From positions 1 to 42,864 of the forward strand of contig JAKEGK010000066.1 in the NCBI GenBank assembly GCA_022627515.1: a stretch of DNA of 42,864 nt. Direction: 5' to 3'. Position 1 is the first letter of the stretch. Each line of letters opens with the position of its first letter. The notes beneath the pieces were generated by a model. That model saw only the letters and a program-made list of their open reading frames with translations. It was not told where the DNA came from and did no database searches. A program made the translations under genes and the position numbers. This document shows, piece after piece, positions 9,878 through 17,967 of this stretch. The stretch comes from Gammaproteobacteria bacterium (GTDB lineage: Bacteria > Pseudomonadota > Gammaproteobacteria > SZUA-152).

Positions 9878-10279
9878 ATGCACAGACTTTTTGTTTACGG
9901 TACCCTCGAATTTCCGGTAATAGTGAAAAAGCTGTTGGGTTTTTCATTGACCGGAGAGCCTGTACAACTGCAAGGCTATGAGCGCTACTTGCTGGTGAAC
10001 CGCAATTATCCGGGTATTATCCGCGCGCCTGGCAAACGTGTTGACGGCGTGCTGTATCAAGGTGTTACGCCGAAATACTTTAAAGTGCTCGACCGCTATG
10101 AAGATGACATTTACGCGCGGCGGCGGGTAAGGGTGTTAAATTCCCATGGTCAGCTGGTTACTGCCTGGACCTACGTTATTCCGTTGCGGCATAAGCGTGA
10201 ATTGTCCAGCCGGCCGTGGGACCGGGAAACTTTTATGAACACACAACTCAGGCGTTTCTTAAATGTCCGTTGCCCGTGA
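9878..10279 (+). CDS. Gamma-glutamylcyclotransferase-fold (AIG2-like) protein
   Basis: A 133-residue cytoplasmic protein of the GGCT/AIG2 fold. It opens with LFVYGTLE, the ligand-binding YGSL-type loop, and has the expected acidic residue, Glu75, in LDRYEDDIY. Family members release 5-oxoproline from gamma-glutamyl compounds or remove gamma-glutamylamine adducts, and the exact substrate here is unknown. I chose the ATG at 9878 because YGTLE normally lies within the first ten residues. A TTG at 9842 would add 12 residues with no family support. No clear ribosome site is visible. Confidence 0.8.
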   Translation: MHRLFVYGTLEFPVIVKKLLGFSLTGEPVQLQGYERYLLVNRNYPGIIRAPGKRVDGVLYQGVTPKYFKVLDRYEDDIYARRRVRVLNSHGQLVTAWTYVIPLRHKRELSSRPWDRETFMNTQLRRFLNVRCP

Positions 10280-10286
10280 GCTGAAT

Positions 10287-11069
10287 ATGACTGCCTGTAA
10301 AAACGGCGTGATGAAACATGGCTTGTTTTACCTGCTCCTGTGCCTGCTATTGGCGGGTGCAAACGGTTGCGCGTCTTTCTCCCGCGAGCCGGCCGCCGCC
10401 GGTGATAAAACGCAGGATCAAGTAACCGGCATTGAGCCGGCAAAAGCCGCCGCTGAAGAGAGTGGTTGGTGGCATGTGGGATTTCACCGGGCTATTAAAG
10501 CGGATGAAGAACCGTTATGGCATTTGGACGCCTTGCTGGCCTATGAAGTTATCAGACCAATCCTTGAAAAGCAGCCATTGACGCTGTGGCGCTTTCACCG
10601 CCGCGCGGCGCCCGATGCGTCCGGTCACAAATTCAGTTTTATTTTTTTCAGCAGCCGCAGTACGGGTGAACAAATTTACCGGCAGATCAAGGAGCATCCG
10701 CTGGTTAACCGGCTGCAGGGTGAAAATGTTATTGAGAGCCTGTCATTTGTGGATATCAACAGTGACGCCCGTTCCAATATTGAGGACACCAGCGATAAAA
10801 AATGGTCCATCGAACTGCAAAAAGCCTGGCCCGCGTTTATTATGGGTGTCAGCCAGACCTGGCTGAATCTGATAGAAGAGTGTATCAAGCAGACGGATGA
10901 AGCCAACCCGGAAGATGTTGCATCACAGCTGGCGCGGTTTGAGCTTGTTAATGGCAAGATCAACTCGGTCTGGGAACTGGAAGGAGGTCATGCCTTTTTG
11001 CATCATCTCAATGCACTCTTCGGCTATCAGGAAGTCTATATTGTAGAACGCAGGCGAACGCGTTTTTAA
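10287..11069 (+). CDS. Predicted lipoprotein, unknown function
   Basis: A 260-residue protein with a lipoprotein signal peptide: a positively charged start, the hydrophobic LFYLLLCLLLAG stretch and the lipobox NGC. It should be anchored to the inner face of the outer membrane or to the inner membrane. After a variable linker comes a mixed fold of about 200 residues, with strands such as FSFIFFSS and a conserved-looking Trp-rich stretch (ESGWWHVGFHRAI). I recognise no family. GTGAG lies 7 bases before this ATG. The ATG at 10311 gives a classic short signal peptide and is the main alternative. The start follows the cyclotransferase-like gene by 7 bases, which suggests co-transcription. Confidence 0.8.
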   Translation: MTACKNGVMKHGLFYLLLCLLLAGANGCASFSREPAAAGDKTQDQVTGIEPAKAAAEESGWWHVGFHRAIKADEEPLWHLDALLAYEVIRPILEKQPLTLWRFHRRAAPDASGHKFSFIFFSSRSTGEQIYRQIKEHPLVNRLQGENVIESLSFVDINSDARSNIEDTSDKKWSIELQKAWPAFIMGVSQTWLNLIEECIKQTDEANPEDVASQLARFELVNGKINSVWELEGGHAFLHHLNALFGYQEVYIVERRRTRF

Positions 11070-11131
11070 TTATGATCATAAAGCATGACCGTAAACCTTA
11101 ACCGCGGATTTCCACTAAATTAATATTTTTT

Positions 11132-11680
11132 ATGTCTATTGATCCCGACCGATTTGAACATTCGCAATCCAGACGCATTGGCGTCTGGATGGTGGCAGCC
11201 ATGTGGATCGTTTTGCTGTGGTTGTTAACCATGTTTTTCGGGCGATGGTCAGAGCACGAATACAATCCCAATCAAAATGTCGCGAACATAATTGACGAAG
11301 ACGGTGTGCGCGAAGTCGTTTTGGCGCGCAACCGCCATGGCCACTATGTCACGTCCGGATTCATCAACAATAAACCGGTGACTTTCATGCTCGACACCGG
11401 TGCGACGGATATTTCCATACCCGCCATGCTTGCCGATGAGCTGGGCTTAAAGCGTGGCGCCACGATCTATTTTCAAACCGCGAACGGACCGGCGGCGGGA
11501 TACGCTACAGTCCTGGACAGCGTGGCGATAGGTCATATTGAACTGAATAATGTTCGGGCATCCATCAATCCCAATGTGAAGGATCTGGATATTTTATTGG
11601 GGATGACGTTTTTAAAACATCTTGAGTTTACACAGCGGGGTGATACGCTGACGTTGCGTCAGAATCCGCTGTCACGCTAG
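11132..11680 (+). CDS. Membrane-anchored retropepsin-like aspartic protease (TIGR02281 type)
   Basis: A 182-residue protein with one N-terminal membrane helix (about 17-37) followed by a periplasmic single-lobed aspartic protease domain. The catalytic motif is DTGATDISIP with Asp88, and the second family signature, ILLGMTFLKHLEF, closes the domain, so it should act as a dimer in the manner of retroviral protease. Members of this DTGA family are common in Proteobacteria, and their natural substrates are mostly unknown. It starts 62 bases after the lipoprotein gene in the same direction. No good ribosome site is seen. Membership is clear. Proteolytic activity is inferred from the intact motif. 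Confidence 0.88.
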   Translation: MSIDPDRFEHSQSRRIGVWMVAAMWIVLLWLLTMFFGRWSEHEYNPNQNVANIIDEDGVREVVLARNRHGHYVTSGFINNKPVTFMLDTGATDISIPAMLADELGLKRGATIYFQTANGPAAGYATVLDSVAIGHIELNNVRASINPNVKDLDILLGMTFLKHLEFTQRGDTLTLRQNPLSR

Positions 11681-11789
11681 CCGGCAAAGGGGAAATCGCG
11701 CAACATGGTCAATAATGATTACATCGACTTGAATTTTGTGAATTAAACTATATTGTTAATAGGAATCATATTGGTAGAGGGTAAGCGCT

Positions 11790-12596
11790 ATGGCCATACC
11801 ACTTTATATCAATACTGCAGACGCCGATTCCATTTCTAATGTCATACGGGAAGCGGTCGACAAGGTTTCCCATGCCTTTGATCTCTCGGAAGAAATAGCC
11901 GTTCCCAACGCCGTTTCCCCTCATCTTATCGGCAAGGCTCTGAAGCAGTTTCTGGATATTCTATATCGTGCAGAATCTGATCAGAAGCTGATAGCGAATG
12001 GCGGAGCGGTTTCCGTTCACCAGCCCTATATTGAAGATGCCCACTACGAACCCCTCTCGCGCGACGAAATCTCGGAGGTTGGCAATCATGGCTTGCAGTT
12101 GCTGGGCACGCTGAGTGAATGGGCGCAGGCCCTGGAGCTTCCTTATCAAAAAAATCAAATCAACGCCATTATGGTGATGGTGGCATTATGGATTGCCCGC
12201 CGGGGCGGCGAGCTGAGTTCCATTGAAAGTGTCGTAAATACCTTGGCTGATATTGCCAATTCCACAACCGAACCCGATGCTTTGGCGGAATTAAGTTATA
12301 TGATGGGTGAATTGATCAGCGCGGTTTCCCTGGAAACCCGGTTTGACTTTGAAAACAGCAACCATCAGCATCCGTGGCGTGTATTGAACCTTAATCGCGG
12401 CATCATTGCCACTCGTTCCCATGATACCGGCTTGATGGAGCATGCATTTGAGGAGTTGATCCGCAACGTTCCCGAGGATGCGGAGCAGTTTTTCAAGCAG
12501 GGTATGCAGCAAATGGAAGCGCTGGATTATCCTGATCACGTGCGGGCGGTAATGACCCGGTATTTTCAGCAGTCAAAAACCCGGGTATTGCATTGA
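11790..12596 (+). CDS. Conserved-looking soluble protein, unknown function
   Basis: A 268-residue protein without a signal peptide or membrane helix. It is predicted to be almost wholly alpha-helical, with an acidic N-terminal half and repeated helical stretches such as GKALKQFLDILYRAE and INAIMVMVALWIARRGGEL. The central part (MVMVALWIA) is hydrophobic but too short and interrupted to be a clear membrane helix. I do not recognise the family. GAGGG lies about 9 bases before the ATG, supporting the start. It is the last of the rightward genes here and is convergent with the formyltransferase gene, with 41 bases between them. Confidence 0.75.
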   Translation: MAIPLYINTADADSISNVIREAVDKVSHAFDLSEEIAVPNAVSPHLIGKALKQFLDILYRAESDQKLIANGGAVSVHQPYIEDAHYEPLSRDEISEVGNHGLQLLGTLSEWAQALELPYQKNQINAIMVMVALWIARRGGELSSIESVVNTLADIANSTTEPDALAELSYMMGELISAVSLETRFDFENSNHQHPWRVLNLNRGIIATRSHDTGLMEHAFEELIRNVPEDAEQFFKQGMQQMEALDYPDHVRAVMTRYFQQSKTRVLH

Positions 12597-12637
12597 GACG
12601 AATGCGCCGCCAACCAGTTGGTTGTTATTCCGCACCA

Positions 12638-13561
12638 CTACGTAATTGACTCGATATAAGCATTCACCAGCCCCGGTGAAAATTGCATGGTTATGTAATT
12701 GTCATCGAGTTTGTAAGAATTATTGATCGTGCCGGAAGGGGAATAGGCCATCACGGTTTTGATATAAACGGTTCTGCCATTGATGGTAATTTGATACGGG
12801 CGATTCCATTCTTCAGTTCCGCGAATGAAACTGAAAGCGCGCCGCGCGGACCAGGACGGTATTATTTCAAAGTCATCATAGCGGGGTGCGGGCATATAAG
12901 TTGCCTGGATCCAGCTTTGCGCCTGAGCGTTAATGTTATTTAGCTGATACAGGCGCAATGCTTCCAGAAACAGTTTGGCGCCAAATTCACCCAGCCGGGT
13001 TTCGATGGCGCGGCCGCGCAAGCCGGCGCGTAACGGCACCTCTGCCTGCAAAATTATGTCGCCGGTATCTATTTCATCACTCAGTAAATGCAGAGTCACT
13101 CCGGTTTTCATTTCGCCGTTTCTCAGTTGCCAGAACACCGGAAATGGACCGCGGTAGGCAGGCAACAAAGAGGGATGGAGGTTGAGGGCTGTGATGCGCG
13201 CTGATTGCCATATTGGCGGGGGCAGTTTAAAAGGGAAGCAGGCAACCAGAATATAATCCGGTTTGAATTGCGCAATTTCATCCTGAAACCTGGGTGACGA
13301 AATATCCTGAACGTAACTCAGCGGAATATGATGTTCCAGAGCCAGTTTCTCTATCGTGCTGTGATTGGGATTTTGCACGATAGGGATACCGCCAATGTTT
13401 TGCAGTTCCGGATCAGGCTGCACGCCCGGCATTACAACCCCGACGACATTCACACCACGGGCCAATAGCGGTCCCAGGACCGCATGTGAAAAGATATCCG
13501 GCGTGCCGAAAAACAGCACGCGTTGTTGCGATGGTTTGGGTGAAGACATTGAAGTTGTCAT
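12638..13561 (-). CDS. Formyltransferase-family protein, substrate unknown
   Basis: A 307-residue cytoplasmic enzyme with the formyltransferase fold of methionyl-tRNA formyltransferase (Fmt), ArnA and related sugar formyltransferases, which use 10-formyltetrahydrofolate. The N terminus is RVLFFGTPDIF. The catalytic triad residues appear as Asn and His in LNLHPSLLPAYRG and Asp in DEIDTGDII. It is not typical Fmt: the expected LLPKWRGAAPI is replaced by LLPAYRGPFPVF, and the C-terminal 80 residues do not look like the tRNA-binding barrel of Fmt. The start at 13561 overlaps the stop of the upstream zinc-ribbon gene as ATGA, which indicates translational coupling. A longer frame to 13702 is the shadow of that gene. 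Confidence 0.85.
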   Translation of the reverse strand: MTTSMSSPKPSQQRVLFFGTPDIFSHAVLGPLLARGVNVVGVVMPGVQPDPELQNIGGIPIVQNPNHSTIEKLALEHHIPLSYVQDISSPRFQDEIAQFKPDYILVACFPFKLPPPIWQSARITALNLHPSLLPAYRGPFPVFWQLRNGEMKTGVTLHLLSDEIDTGDIILQAEVPLRAGLRGRAIETRLGEFGAKLFLEALRLYQLNNINAQAQSWIQATYMPAPRYDDFEIIPSWSARRAFSFIRGTEEWNRPYQITINGRTVYIKTVMAYSPSGTINNSYKLDDNYITMQFSPGLVNAYIESIT

Positions 13562-13773
13562 GAGACCGGCCTGAAGTGAATGACGGCGAAATCGATGCGG
13601 CCACGCCGGCCGCGCCGCGGCGGTACATCGTTGAAAAGGCGGTTTAAATAGCCGCGGCATTCTGTGCAGCGGATCACAACGCGCTTCGTGCAATGCTTGC
13701 ACTCGTTAGGGTGTTGTTTCGCTGAAAGCAGCGCACGCCATTCTGCATTTGATTTTACAACCTTGCCGTTCAT
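13558..13773 (-). CDS. Small four-cysteine zinc-ribbon protein
   Basis: A 71-residue basic protein with two CXXC knuckles, Cys25/Cys28 (CKHC) and Cys36/Cys39 (CTEC), which would bind one zinc ion. The tail is Arg-rich (PPRRGRRGR), suggesting RNA, DNA or protein contact. It starts with an AGGA ribosome site 9 bases upstream, only 9 bases after the thioredoxin gene, and its stop overlaps the start of the formyltransferase gene. The tight spacing on both sides is the best evidence that it is real and works with these neighbours. I do not recognise a named family. Confidence 0.75.
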   Translation of the reverse strand: MNGKVVKSNAEWRALLSAKQHPNECKHCTKRVVIRCTECRGYLNRLFNDVPPRRGRRGRIDFAVIHFRPVS

Positions 13774-13782
13774 TGCATGGTC

Positions 13783-14241
13783 CTAACTGTGTTGGGCCGC
13801 CTTGCATTGGTCAATAAACTGCTGCGGAGACAAATTCTGGCTGGTGCGAATCCGTGTCACCTTATCCGCGTTGGCATTGATCAGCAGAAATACCGGATAT
13901 CCGGTTACTCCATAATTATCGGCGATTTCCCGTTCTTTTGAACCGGATTCAGGATTAATCTTTACCGGGATGACGTTTTCCAGATATTGATCAAATTCCG
14001 GTGTCGCCAGCACGTTTTCCCTTAATCTCTTGCAACTGGCGCACCAGTCGGTGTGAAAAAACACTACAACAGGCTTATGGGTGGTTTTCTGCAATGCCAG
14101 CGCGCTCTGGTAACCTTTGGCGCCGCTATGCCAATGATTGAGTGACGTGTTCACGGTGAATTGGGTGAGTTGGAAAGCCATCAACGCGGCTGCGGCAATT
14201 ATCACCGCAAATGTTATTAAAGCCCGGCGCTTGAGTAATTC
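13783..14241 (-). CDS. Membrane-anchored thioredoxin-fold protein
   Basis: A 152-residue protein with one N-terminal membrane helix (about residues 6-25) and a periplasmic thioredoxin domain. The active site is DWCASCKRL, and the cis-proline is in GYPVFLL. The sequence around the site (VVVFFHTDWCASCK) is like the C-terminal domain of DsbD and the thioredoxin_7 group, so a reductant or chaperone role for envelope thiols is likely. AGG lies 7 bases before the chosen ATG. An upstream ATG at 14274 adds 11 residues and has no ribosome site. It is the first gene of a three-gene leftward operon with the zinc-ribbon and formyltransferase genes. Confidence 0.85.
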   Translation of the reverse strand, partial: ELLKRRALITFAVIIAAAALMAFQLTQFTVNTSLNHWHSGAKGYQSALALQKTTHKPVVVFFHTDWCASCKRLRENVLATPEFDQYLENVIPVKINPESGSKEREIADNYGVTGYPVFLLINANADKVTRIRTSQNLSPQQFIDQCKAAQHS

Positions 14242-14475
14242 CATAACGAACCTGAAAGTTATGTACGTGTGCACATGTTAGTGGATGTGATCCGCGATGT
14301 GAATAAAGTTAATTTATGGCCGGCCACAAAGCTCTCAATTCTATCGTACGAAGTGTGGGATATTAGGTAACAAACTGAATTCAAAACATTTACAGACGGG
14401 CGCAATTTGCTCAAGTTCCTTTTGGAGCAGACGATACAAAAATTGAGGCGCGCAACGCCTTGCAATGACGGTTAG

Positions 14476-14603
14476 GAGTTCTGTCAAAGGCAAGCTTACC
14501 GAAAGGTAAGACACGCAAAGTAACCGGTCTAAGGGGAAATTCCCTATGACAGCGGAACTACCGGAACTCAACTCAAGCAAGAAGCGCAGTATGGATCTTG
14601 CTT
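14476..14603 (+). ncRNA. Cyclic-di-GMP-I (GEMM) riboswitch
   Basis: The aptamer signature is present: a hairpin CTTACC-GAAA-GGTAAG with the GNRA tetraloop, then GACACGCAAAG, the ACCGGTCTAA strand, and ATGACAGCGG closing the second arm. The closing stem can form two ways. AGTTC (14477-14481) pairs with GAACT at 14555-14559, or the longer GAGTTC (14476-14481) pairs with GAACTC at 14564-14569, which may be the switching choice. Directly after it, AAGCAAGA (14575-14582) pairs perfectly with TCTTGCTT (14596-14603), a likely expression-platform hairpin. The next gene, 100 bases on, is a small pilin-like protein, which fits regulation by c-di-GMP. Confidence 0.85.
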
Positions 14604-14702
14604 TGACATTCCTCGATGTTTGCCTGCAAAACAATCTGAGGCTATGCTCCTGACTTGTTAAAACGGCAGTAATGTTTTATCGAGTGCATTAAAGGAGCTG
14701 GT

Positions 14703-15026
14703 ATGCAATCAGGTTCCTCTGATTTATTCAAATTAAATTCCGTGTCATCCGTGCGGCATTCCGGCCTTGGTGCTATCGAATGGCTGATTGCTGTAATGTT
14801 TATTATTACCTTGCTGATCAGTTCAGGCGTATTTTTCAAGGTATCCAACGCGGCTGACAATCGCATACAGGCTCAGGTATCAAAGCCGGAAAAAACGAAA
14901 TCAGTCGCGCTGGGAACTATTGGCGCCATGAACAGCAATATGAAGAAGGTAAAAGCTGATTCCGAATTGCTGTTAAAGAAACTGGCAAAAAACATGGATG
15001 GCGCTTCATGCGAGCTGATACCCTGA
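14703..15026 (+). CDS. Small Flp/type IV pilin-like protein under riboswitch control
   Basis: A 107-residue protein with a 21-residue hydrophilic leader ending in Gly, followed by LGAIEWLIAVMFIITLL. Glutamate falls at position +5 of the mature chain (Glu26), as in prepilin-peptidase substrates, and AIEW then a hydrophobic helix resembles the AIEY of Flp-type pilins. The mature chain would be only 86 residues, with a Lys-rich body and the tail DGASCELIP. AAGGAG lies 5 bases before the ATG. No pilus assembly or prepilin peptidase gene is near, so it must borrow machinery encoded elsewhere. The c-di-GMP riboswitch upstream supports a role in surface attachment. A plain single-helix membrane protein is the alternative. 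Confidence 0.72.
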   Translation: MQSGSSDLFKLNSVSSVRHSGLGAIEWLIAVMFIITLLISSGVFFKVSNAADNRIQAQVSKPEKTKSVALGTIGAMNSNMKKVKADSELLLKKLAKNMDGASCELIP

Positions 15027-15355
15027 ATCAGCAGGCTGTGAACTGGCTAACAAACAATAATCCGGATCTTTACTATATTAAATAACAAAGAGGAGGCTTT
15101 TATAGCGTAGTCCGTTAGGTTTATAAAGCATTTTTTGTACATAAGAAAGCGACTTTTGTTGCTTTGAAATTAAGTTGAAGAAAAGCGGTATTGTTTTTAA
15201 AAGCGAATGTTGAAAGAAGCATTTTTTTAAAGAAGTCATTGTTAAGCTGATAAACGCTTAAACTACAATTTGGTTTTGTTCATAGTGAATTATTCCTTGC
15301 TATCAATATTAAGTTGATAGTTTCTGACAAAGTAAACTATTGCAGGTAAACCTGC
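15027..15355 (+). other. AT-rich noncoding stretch, possible long 3' UTR or small RNA
   Basis: No open frame of note. It contains an AGGAGG-like sequence near 15091 with no start codon after it, and several T and A runs. Two hairpins share bases and cannot form together: CTATCAA (15300-15306) with TTGATAG (15314-15320), and ATAGTTT (15317-15323) with AAACTAT (15334-15340). The terminator at 15356 follows. It may be the 3' UTR of the pilin-like gene or a separate small RNA. Confidence 0.45.
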
Positions 15356-15390
15356 CCCGCCTGGTGTCACCGCCAGGCGGGTTTAATCAT
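15356..15390 (+). terminator. Intrinsic terminator, rightward
   Basis: CCCGCCTGG (15356-15364) and CCAGGCGGG (15373-15381) form a perfect nine-pair stem around TGTCACCG, followed by TTTAAT. It ends transcription from the pilin-like gene or from a small RNA between 15027 and here. Confidence 0.8.
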
Positions 15391-15646
15391 TGCCGCACGT
15401 GATTACCGCCATGGTAAATGCTCGTTGCCATTCATCACAACCGGGCGCTTTGACAAATTCCGCCTGCGTCCGGCTCTGTCAGTAGCTTTTTCCCGCGGGT
15501 GGCGTTATTTTCTAACCAGGCGCGCTTAATTACTCCGCTTGAATTGCAAATACAAAGTAAACAAATACCATATATTCCAGGAGCCGTTGATTGACTTGTT
15601 GCGCCTGTTTAACTAAGCGCTGTCCGGCTTCGGTTCATTCTGAGGA
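15391..15646. other. Intergenic stretch, nothing recognised
   Basis: About 255 bases between the terminator and the stop of the leftward lipoprotein gene. I see no gene, repeat or clear regulatory site in it. Confidence 0.4.
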
Positions 15647-16066
15647 TTACTTCACAACGCTGTCGATCAACTGTATTGCCATTATTTCCTGCTCGCTATA
15701 AATTGATTTTGTCTCTTCGAATACTGTGCCGTAATGCGGCAGAAACAACAGTTGCTTAATGTCCTTATGGTGCTGGGTAACGGCTTCCGGCTTTACTTTT
15801 GACAAGGCTTGCAGTGTTGCGGCGTAATCATATCCCGCCTCGTGAAACACCTGTTCCACAAACCGCCGCCTTGCCTCCGGCTTGAGTTGCACGGGGCTGG
15901 TCGGAATTGACTTTGACGCGGTATCATAAGCGGCCGCGAGCTTTTCCAGAGCGTTTTTATCGCCCAAGGGTGCGGCTGAATTCCGGGTTTGCTTTGACGT
16001 TTCGCAAGCCGTGAGGTTAAATATGCACGCTGAGATTAACATAATAATAAGCAATGTTTTTTGCAT
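15647..16066 (-). CDS. Small predicted lipoprotein, unknown function
   Basis: A 139-residue protein with a lipoprotein signal peptide (MQKTLLIIMLISACIFN) and the lipobox LTAC, with the acylated cysteine at residue 21. The mature part has a low-complexity linker and then a helical region of about 90 residues with PEARRRFVEQVFHEAGYDYAA. I know no family for it. AAGGA lies about 9 bases before the ATG, so the start is firm. It is divergent from zapE, 132 bases away, and stands alone. Confidence 0.75.
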   Translation of the reverse strand: MQKTLLIIMLISACIFNLTACETSKQTRNSAAPLGDKNALEKLAAAYDTASKSIPTSPVQLKPEARRRFVEQVFHEAGYDYAATLQALSKVKPEAVTQHHKDIKQLLFLPHYGTVFEETKSIYSEQEIMAIQLIDSVVK

Positions 16067-16198
16067 CTATGGGTTCCTTATTAAACGGCAGTAACCTCTC
16101 GGTAATTCTCGATTGCGGTTCCCCGTACAATTATTAAAGCCCGGCAAAACGTTGTCGCTAGTTTAGCTATCGCAAAGCAGAGAACCACCGGCTGTGTT

Positions 16199-17338
16199 AT
16201 GAGTTTTAAAAAGGCATATCAGGATGCTATTGTCCGCGAAGGTTACCACAATGATGTCGCCCAGGCGAAGGCAGTTGATTACCTGGATGCGTTATATACC
16301 GCTCTATTACAGGACAGGACAAGCTCCGGACTATTACCGGGGCGGCTGTCAACAGTTTTCAATCGCTTGAATGGCCGGGCCGGGACCAAAGGCTGCTATT
16401 TATGGGGAGGCGTCGGACTGGGAAAAACCTGGTTGATGGATTTGTTTTTTGACACGATACCGGTCCAGCAAATATCGAGATTTCATTTTCATGAATTCAT
16501 GCAACGGATTCATGTTGCGCTTGCCGGTCAAAAACGGCAGCGTGACCCGTTAAAGATAGTCGCCAGGTCGATGACTGCGGAGTCGCGCCTGATTTGCCTG
16601 GATGAATTTCATGTATCGGATATTACGGATGCCATGTTGTTGTATGGCCTGCTGGACGAAATGTATCGTCAGGGAGCGGTGTTTATTATTACGTCAAATG
16701 TCATGCCGGACGATCTTTATCAGAACGGTTTGCAACGCAGCCGTTTTTTGCCTGCGATAGAGCTGATCAAACAGCGCAGTCATGTTTTGCAATTTGACGG
16801 TGACAAGGACTATCGCTTGCAAAAACACCTAGCGAATCTCAACTACTATTGTCCACTGCAAGTGGATACGGACCGCCAGCTTGAAGAGCGGTTTCGTTTG
16901 CTGGCAAAAGGTGAAACCGGTAAAGACACACAATTAACCATCCGCAACCGGCCGGTGCATGCGCGGGCGCATGCGCAGAACATCGTGTGGTTTGATTTTC
17001 AGGATATCTGTGGCGGCCCGCGAGCGGCAATAGATTATATTGATATTGCGCAACGGTACGATTTTGTGATCATTTCCAACATGTTTAAAATGAATGATTC
17101 GCATGACGATATTGCGCGGCGTCTAATTTATCTGGTCGATGAATTTTATGACCGGGACACCGGTTTGATCATCAGCGCTGACGGCTGGCCGGGTGAATTG
17201 TATAGCGGCCGGAGGTTTGCGTTTGAGTTTGAGAGAACCATTAGCCGTTTGCAGGAAATCCGTTCCAGAAATCTTCAACCATTGGGTGGCTCGTTAGTTG
17301 ATGCAGAGATTGACTGGGCCGGCAAAAGCGCAGGATAA
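16199..17338 (+). CDS. zapE: Cell division ATPase ZapE (AFG1 family)
   Basis: An AAA-type ATPase that in E. coli binds FtsZ at the constricting ring and matters for division under stress. The 379-residue protein has the Walker A motif GGVGLGKT (Lys76), Walker B LICLDEFHVSD and the sensor-like IITSNVMPDDLY, followed by the family's QRSRFLPAIELIK stretch and a C-terminal FEFERTISRLQEIRSR. Length matches the family (E. coli ZapE has 375). No clear ribosome site precedes the ATG. It stands as a single gene. Identification is strong, and the division role is from E. coli. Confidence 0.95.
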   Translation: MSFKKAYQDAIVREGYHNDVAQAKAVDYLDALYTALLQDRTSSGLLPGRLSTVFNRLNGRAGTKGCYLWGGVGLGKTWLMDLFFDTIPVQQISRFHFHEFMQRIHVALAGQKRQRDPLKIVARSMTAESRLICLDEFHVSDITDAMLLYGLLDEMYRQGAVFIITSNVMPDDLYQNGLQRSRFLPAIELIKQRSHVLQFDGDKDYRLQKHLANLNYYCPLQVDTDRQLEERFRLLAKGETGKDTQLTIRNRPVHARAHAQNIVWFDFQDICGGPRAAIDYIDIAQRYDFVIISNMFKMNDSHDDIARRLIYLVDEFYDRDTGLIISADGWPGELYSGRRFAFEFERTISRLQEIRSRNLQPLGGSLVDAEIDWAGKSAG

Positions 17339-17544
17339 TTCCGCCAGAAATGCCGGGGGCGGTTAATATGTGAATTGTAAAGAACGGCGGTGTAAATAAT
17401 TAACAGTTTTTCACGGCGTCTGCCGTGTACATTGGTCACTTGAATTTATAGAGATACACTCCATTAATCATACTCTTTCGTGAACCGGCGCTTTGCGCAG
17501 CGCAACGAAGTAATCAGTGAGTTGGTAAAGGATTGATTTTTATC

Positions 17545-17967
17545 ATGGACGGAAATTCCGGCAACATCGCTGCTCAACTAAAGCAACAACTGAACGACAA
17601 CCCATCGGATATCGAAACTGCTGTCCTGTTAGGCAACCACTTTTACGATCGTGGCAATGCAGCGCAATCCATCGTGTATTACCAATACGCGTTAAACCTC
17701 AATCCCGATCAGCCGGGCGTGCAAACCGATATGGCCACCATGTATTGGGACAACGGTGACTTAGGCCTCGCTGAACGCAACTTCCGGGAGGTTATCGCCC
17801 GCTACCCTGATTTTGCCAATGCCTATCTGAACCTGGGTTTGCTATTGTTCCGGGGTAAACAACAAGCGAAGGAAGCCGCAACGATGTGGCAATATTTGCT
17901 TGCCAGGTTCCCGGAGCATCCTGCTGCCCAGAAAGCCCAGCAATTGCTAAACGCTCACTATCAGTAA
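17545..17967 (+). CDS. TPR-repeat protein, cytoplasmic
   Basis: A 140-residue protein made almost wholly of three to four tetratricopeptide repeats, for instance AVLLGNHFYDRGNAAQSIVYYQYALNL and the NAYLNLGLLLF helix. There is no signal peptide or membrane helix in this frame. Such proteins are scaffolds for protein contacts, and the partner is unknown. AAAGGA lies about 12 bases before the chosen ATG. A TTG at 17533 would sit directly on that ribosome site and is unlikely. It follows zapE by 206 bases, which contain a small CACGGC/GCCGTG hairpin but no obvious terminator. Confidence 0.8.
   Translation: MDGNSGNIAAQLKQQLNDNPSDIETAVLLGNHFYDRGNAAQSIVYYQYALNLNPDQPGVQTDMATMYWDNGDLGLAERNFREVIARYPDFANAYLNLGLLLFRGKQQAKEAATMWQYLLARFPEHPAAQKAQQLLNAHYQ

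Noticed and set aside
17380-17440. CACGGC/GCCGTG hairpin after zapE as a terminator
   Set aside because: The T run lies before the stem, not after it, when read in the direction of zapE.
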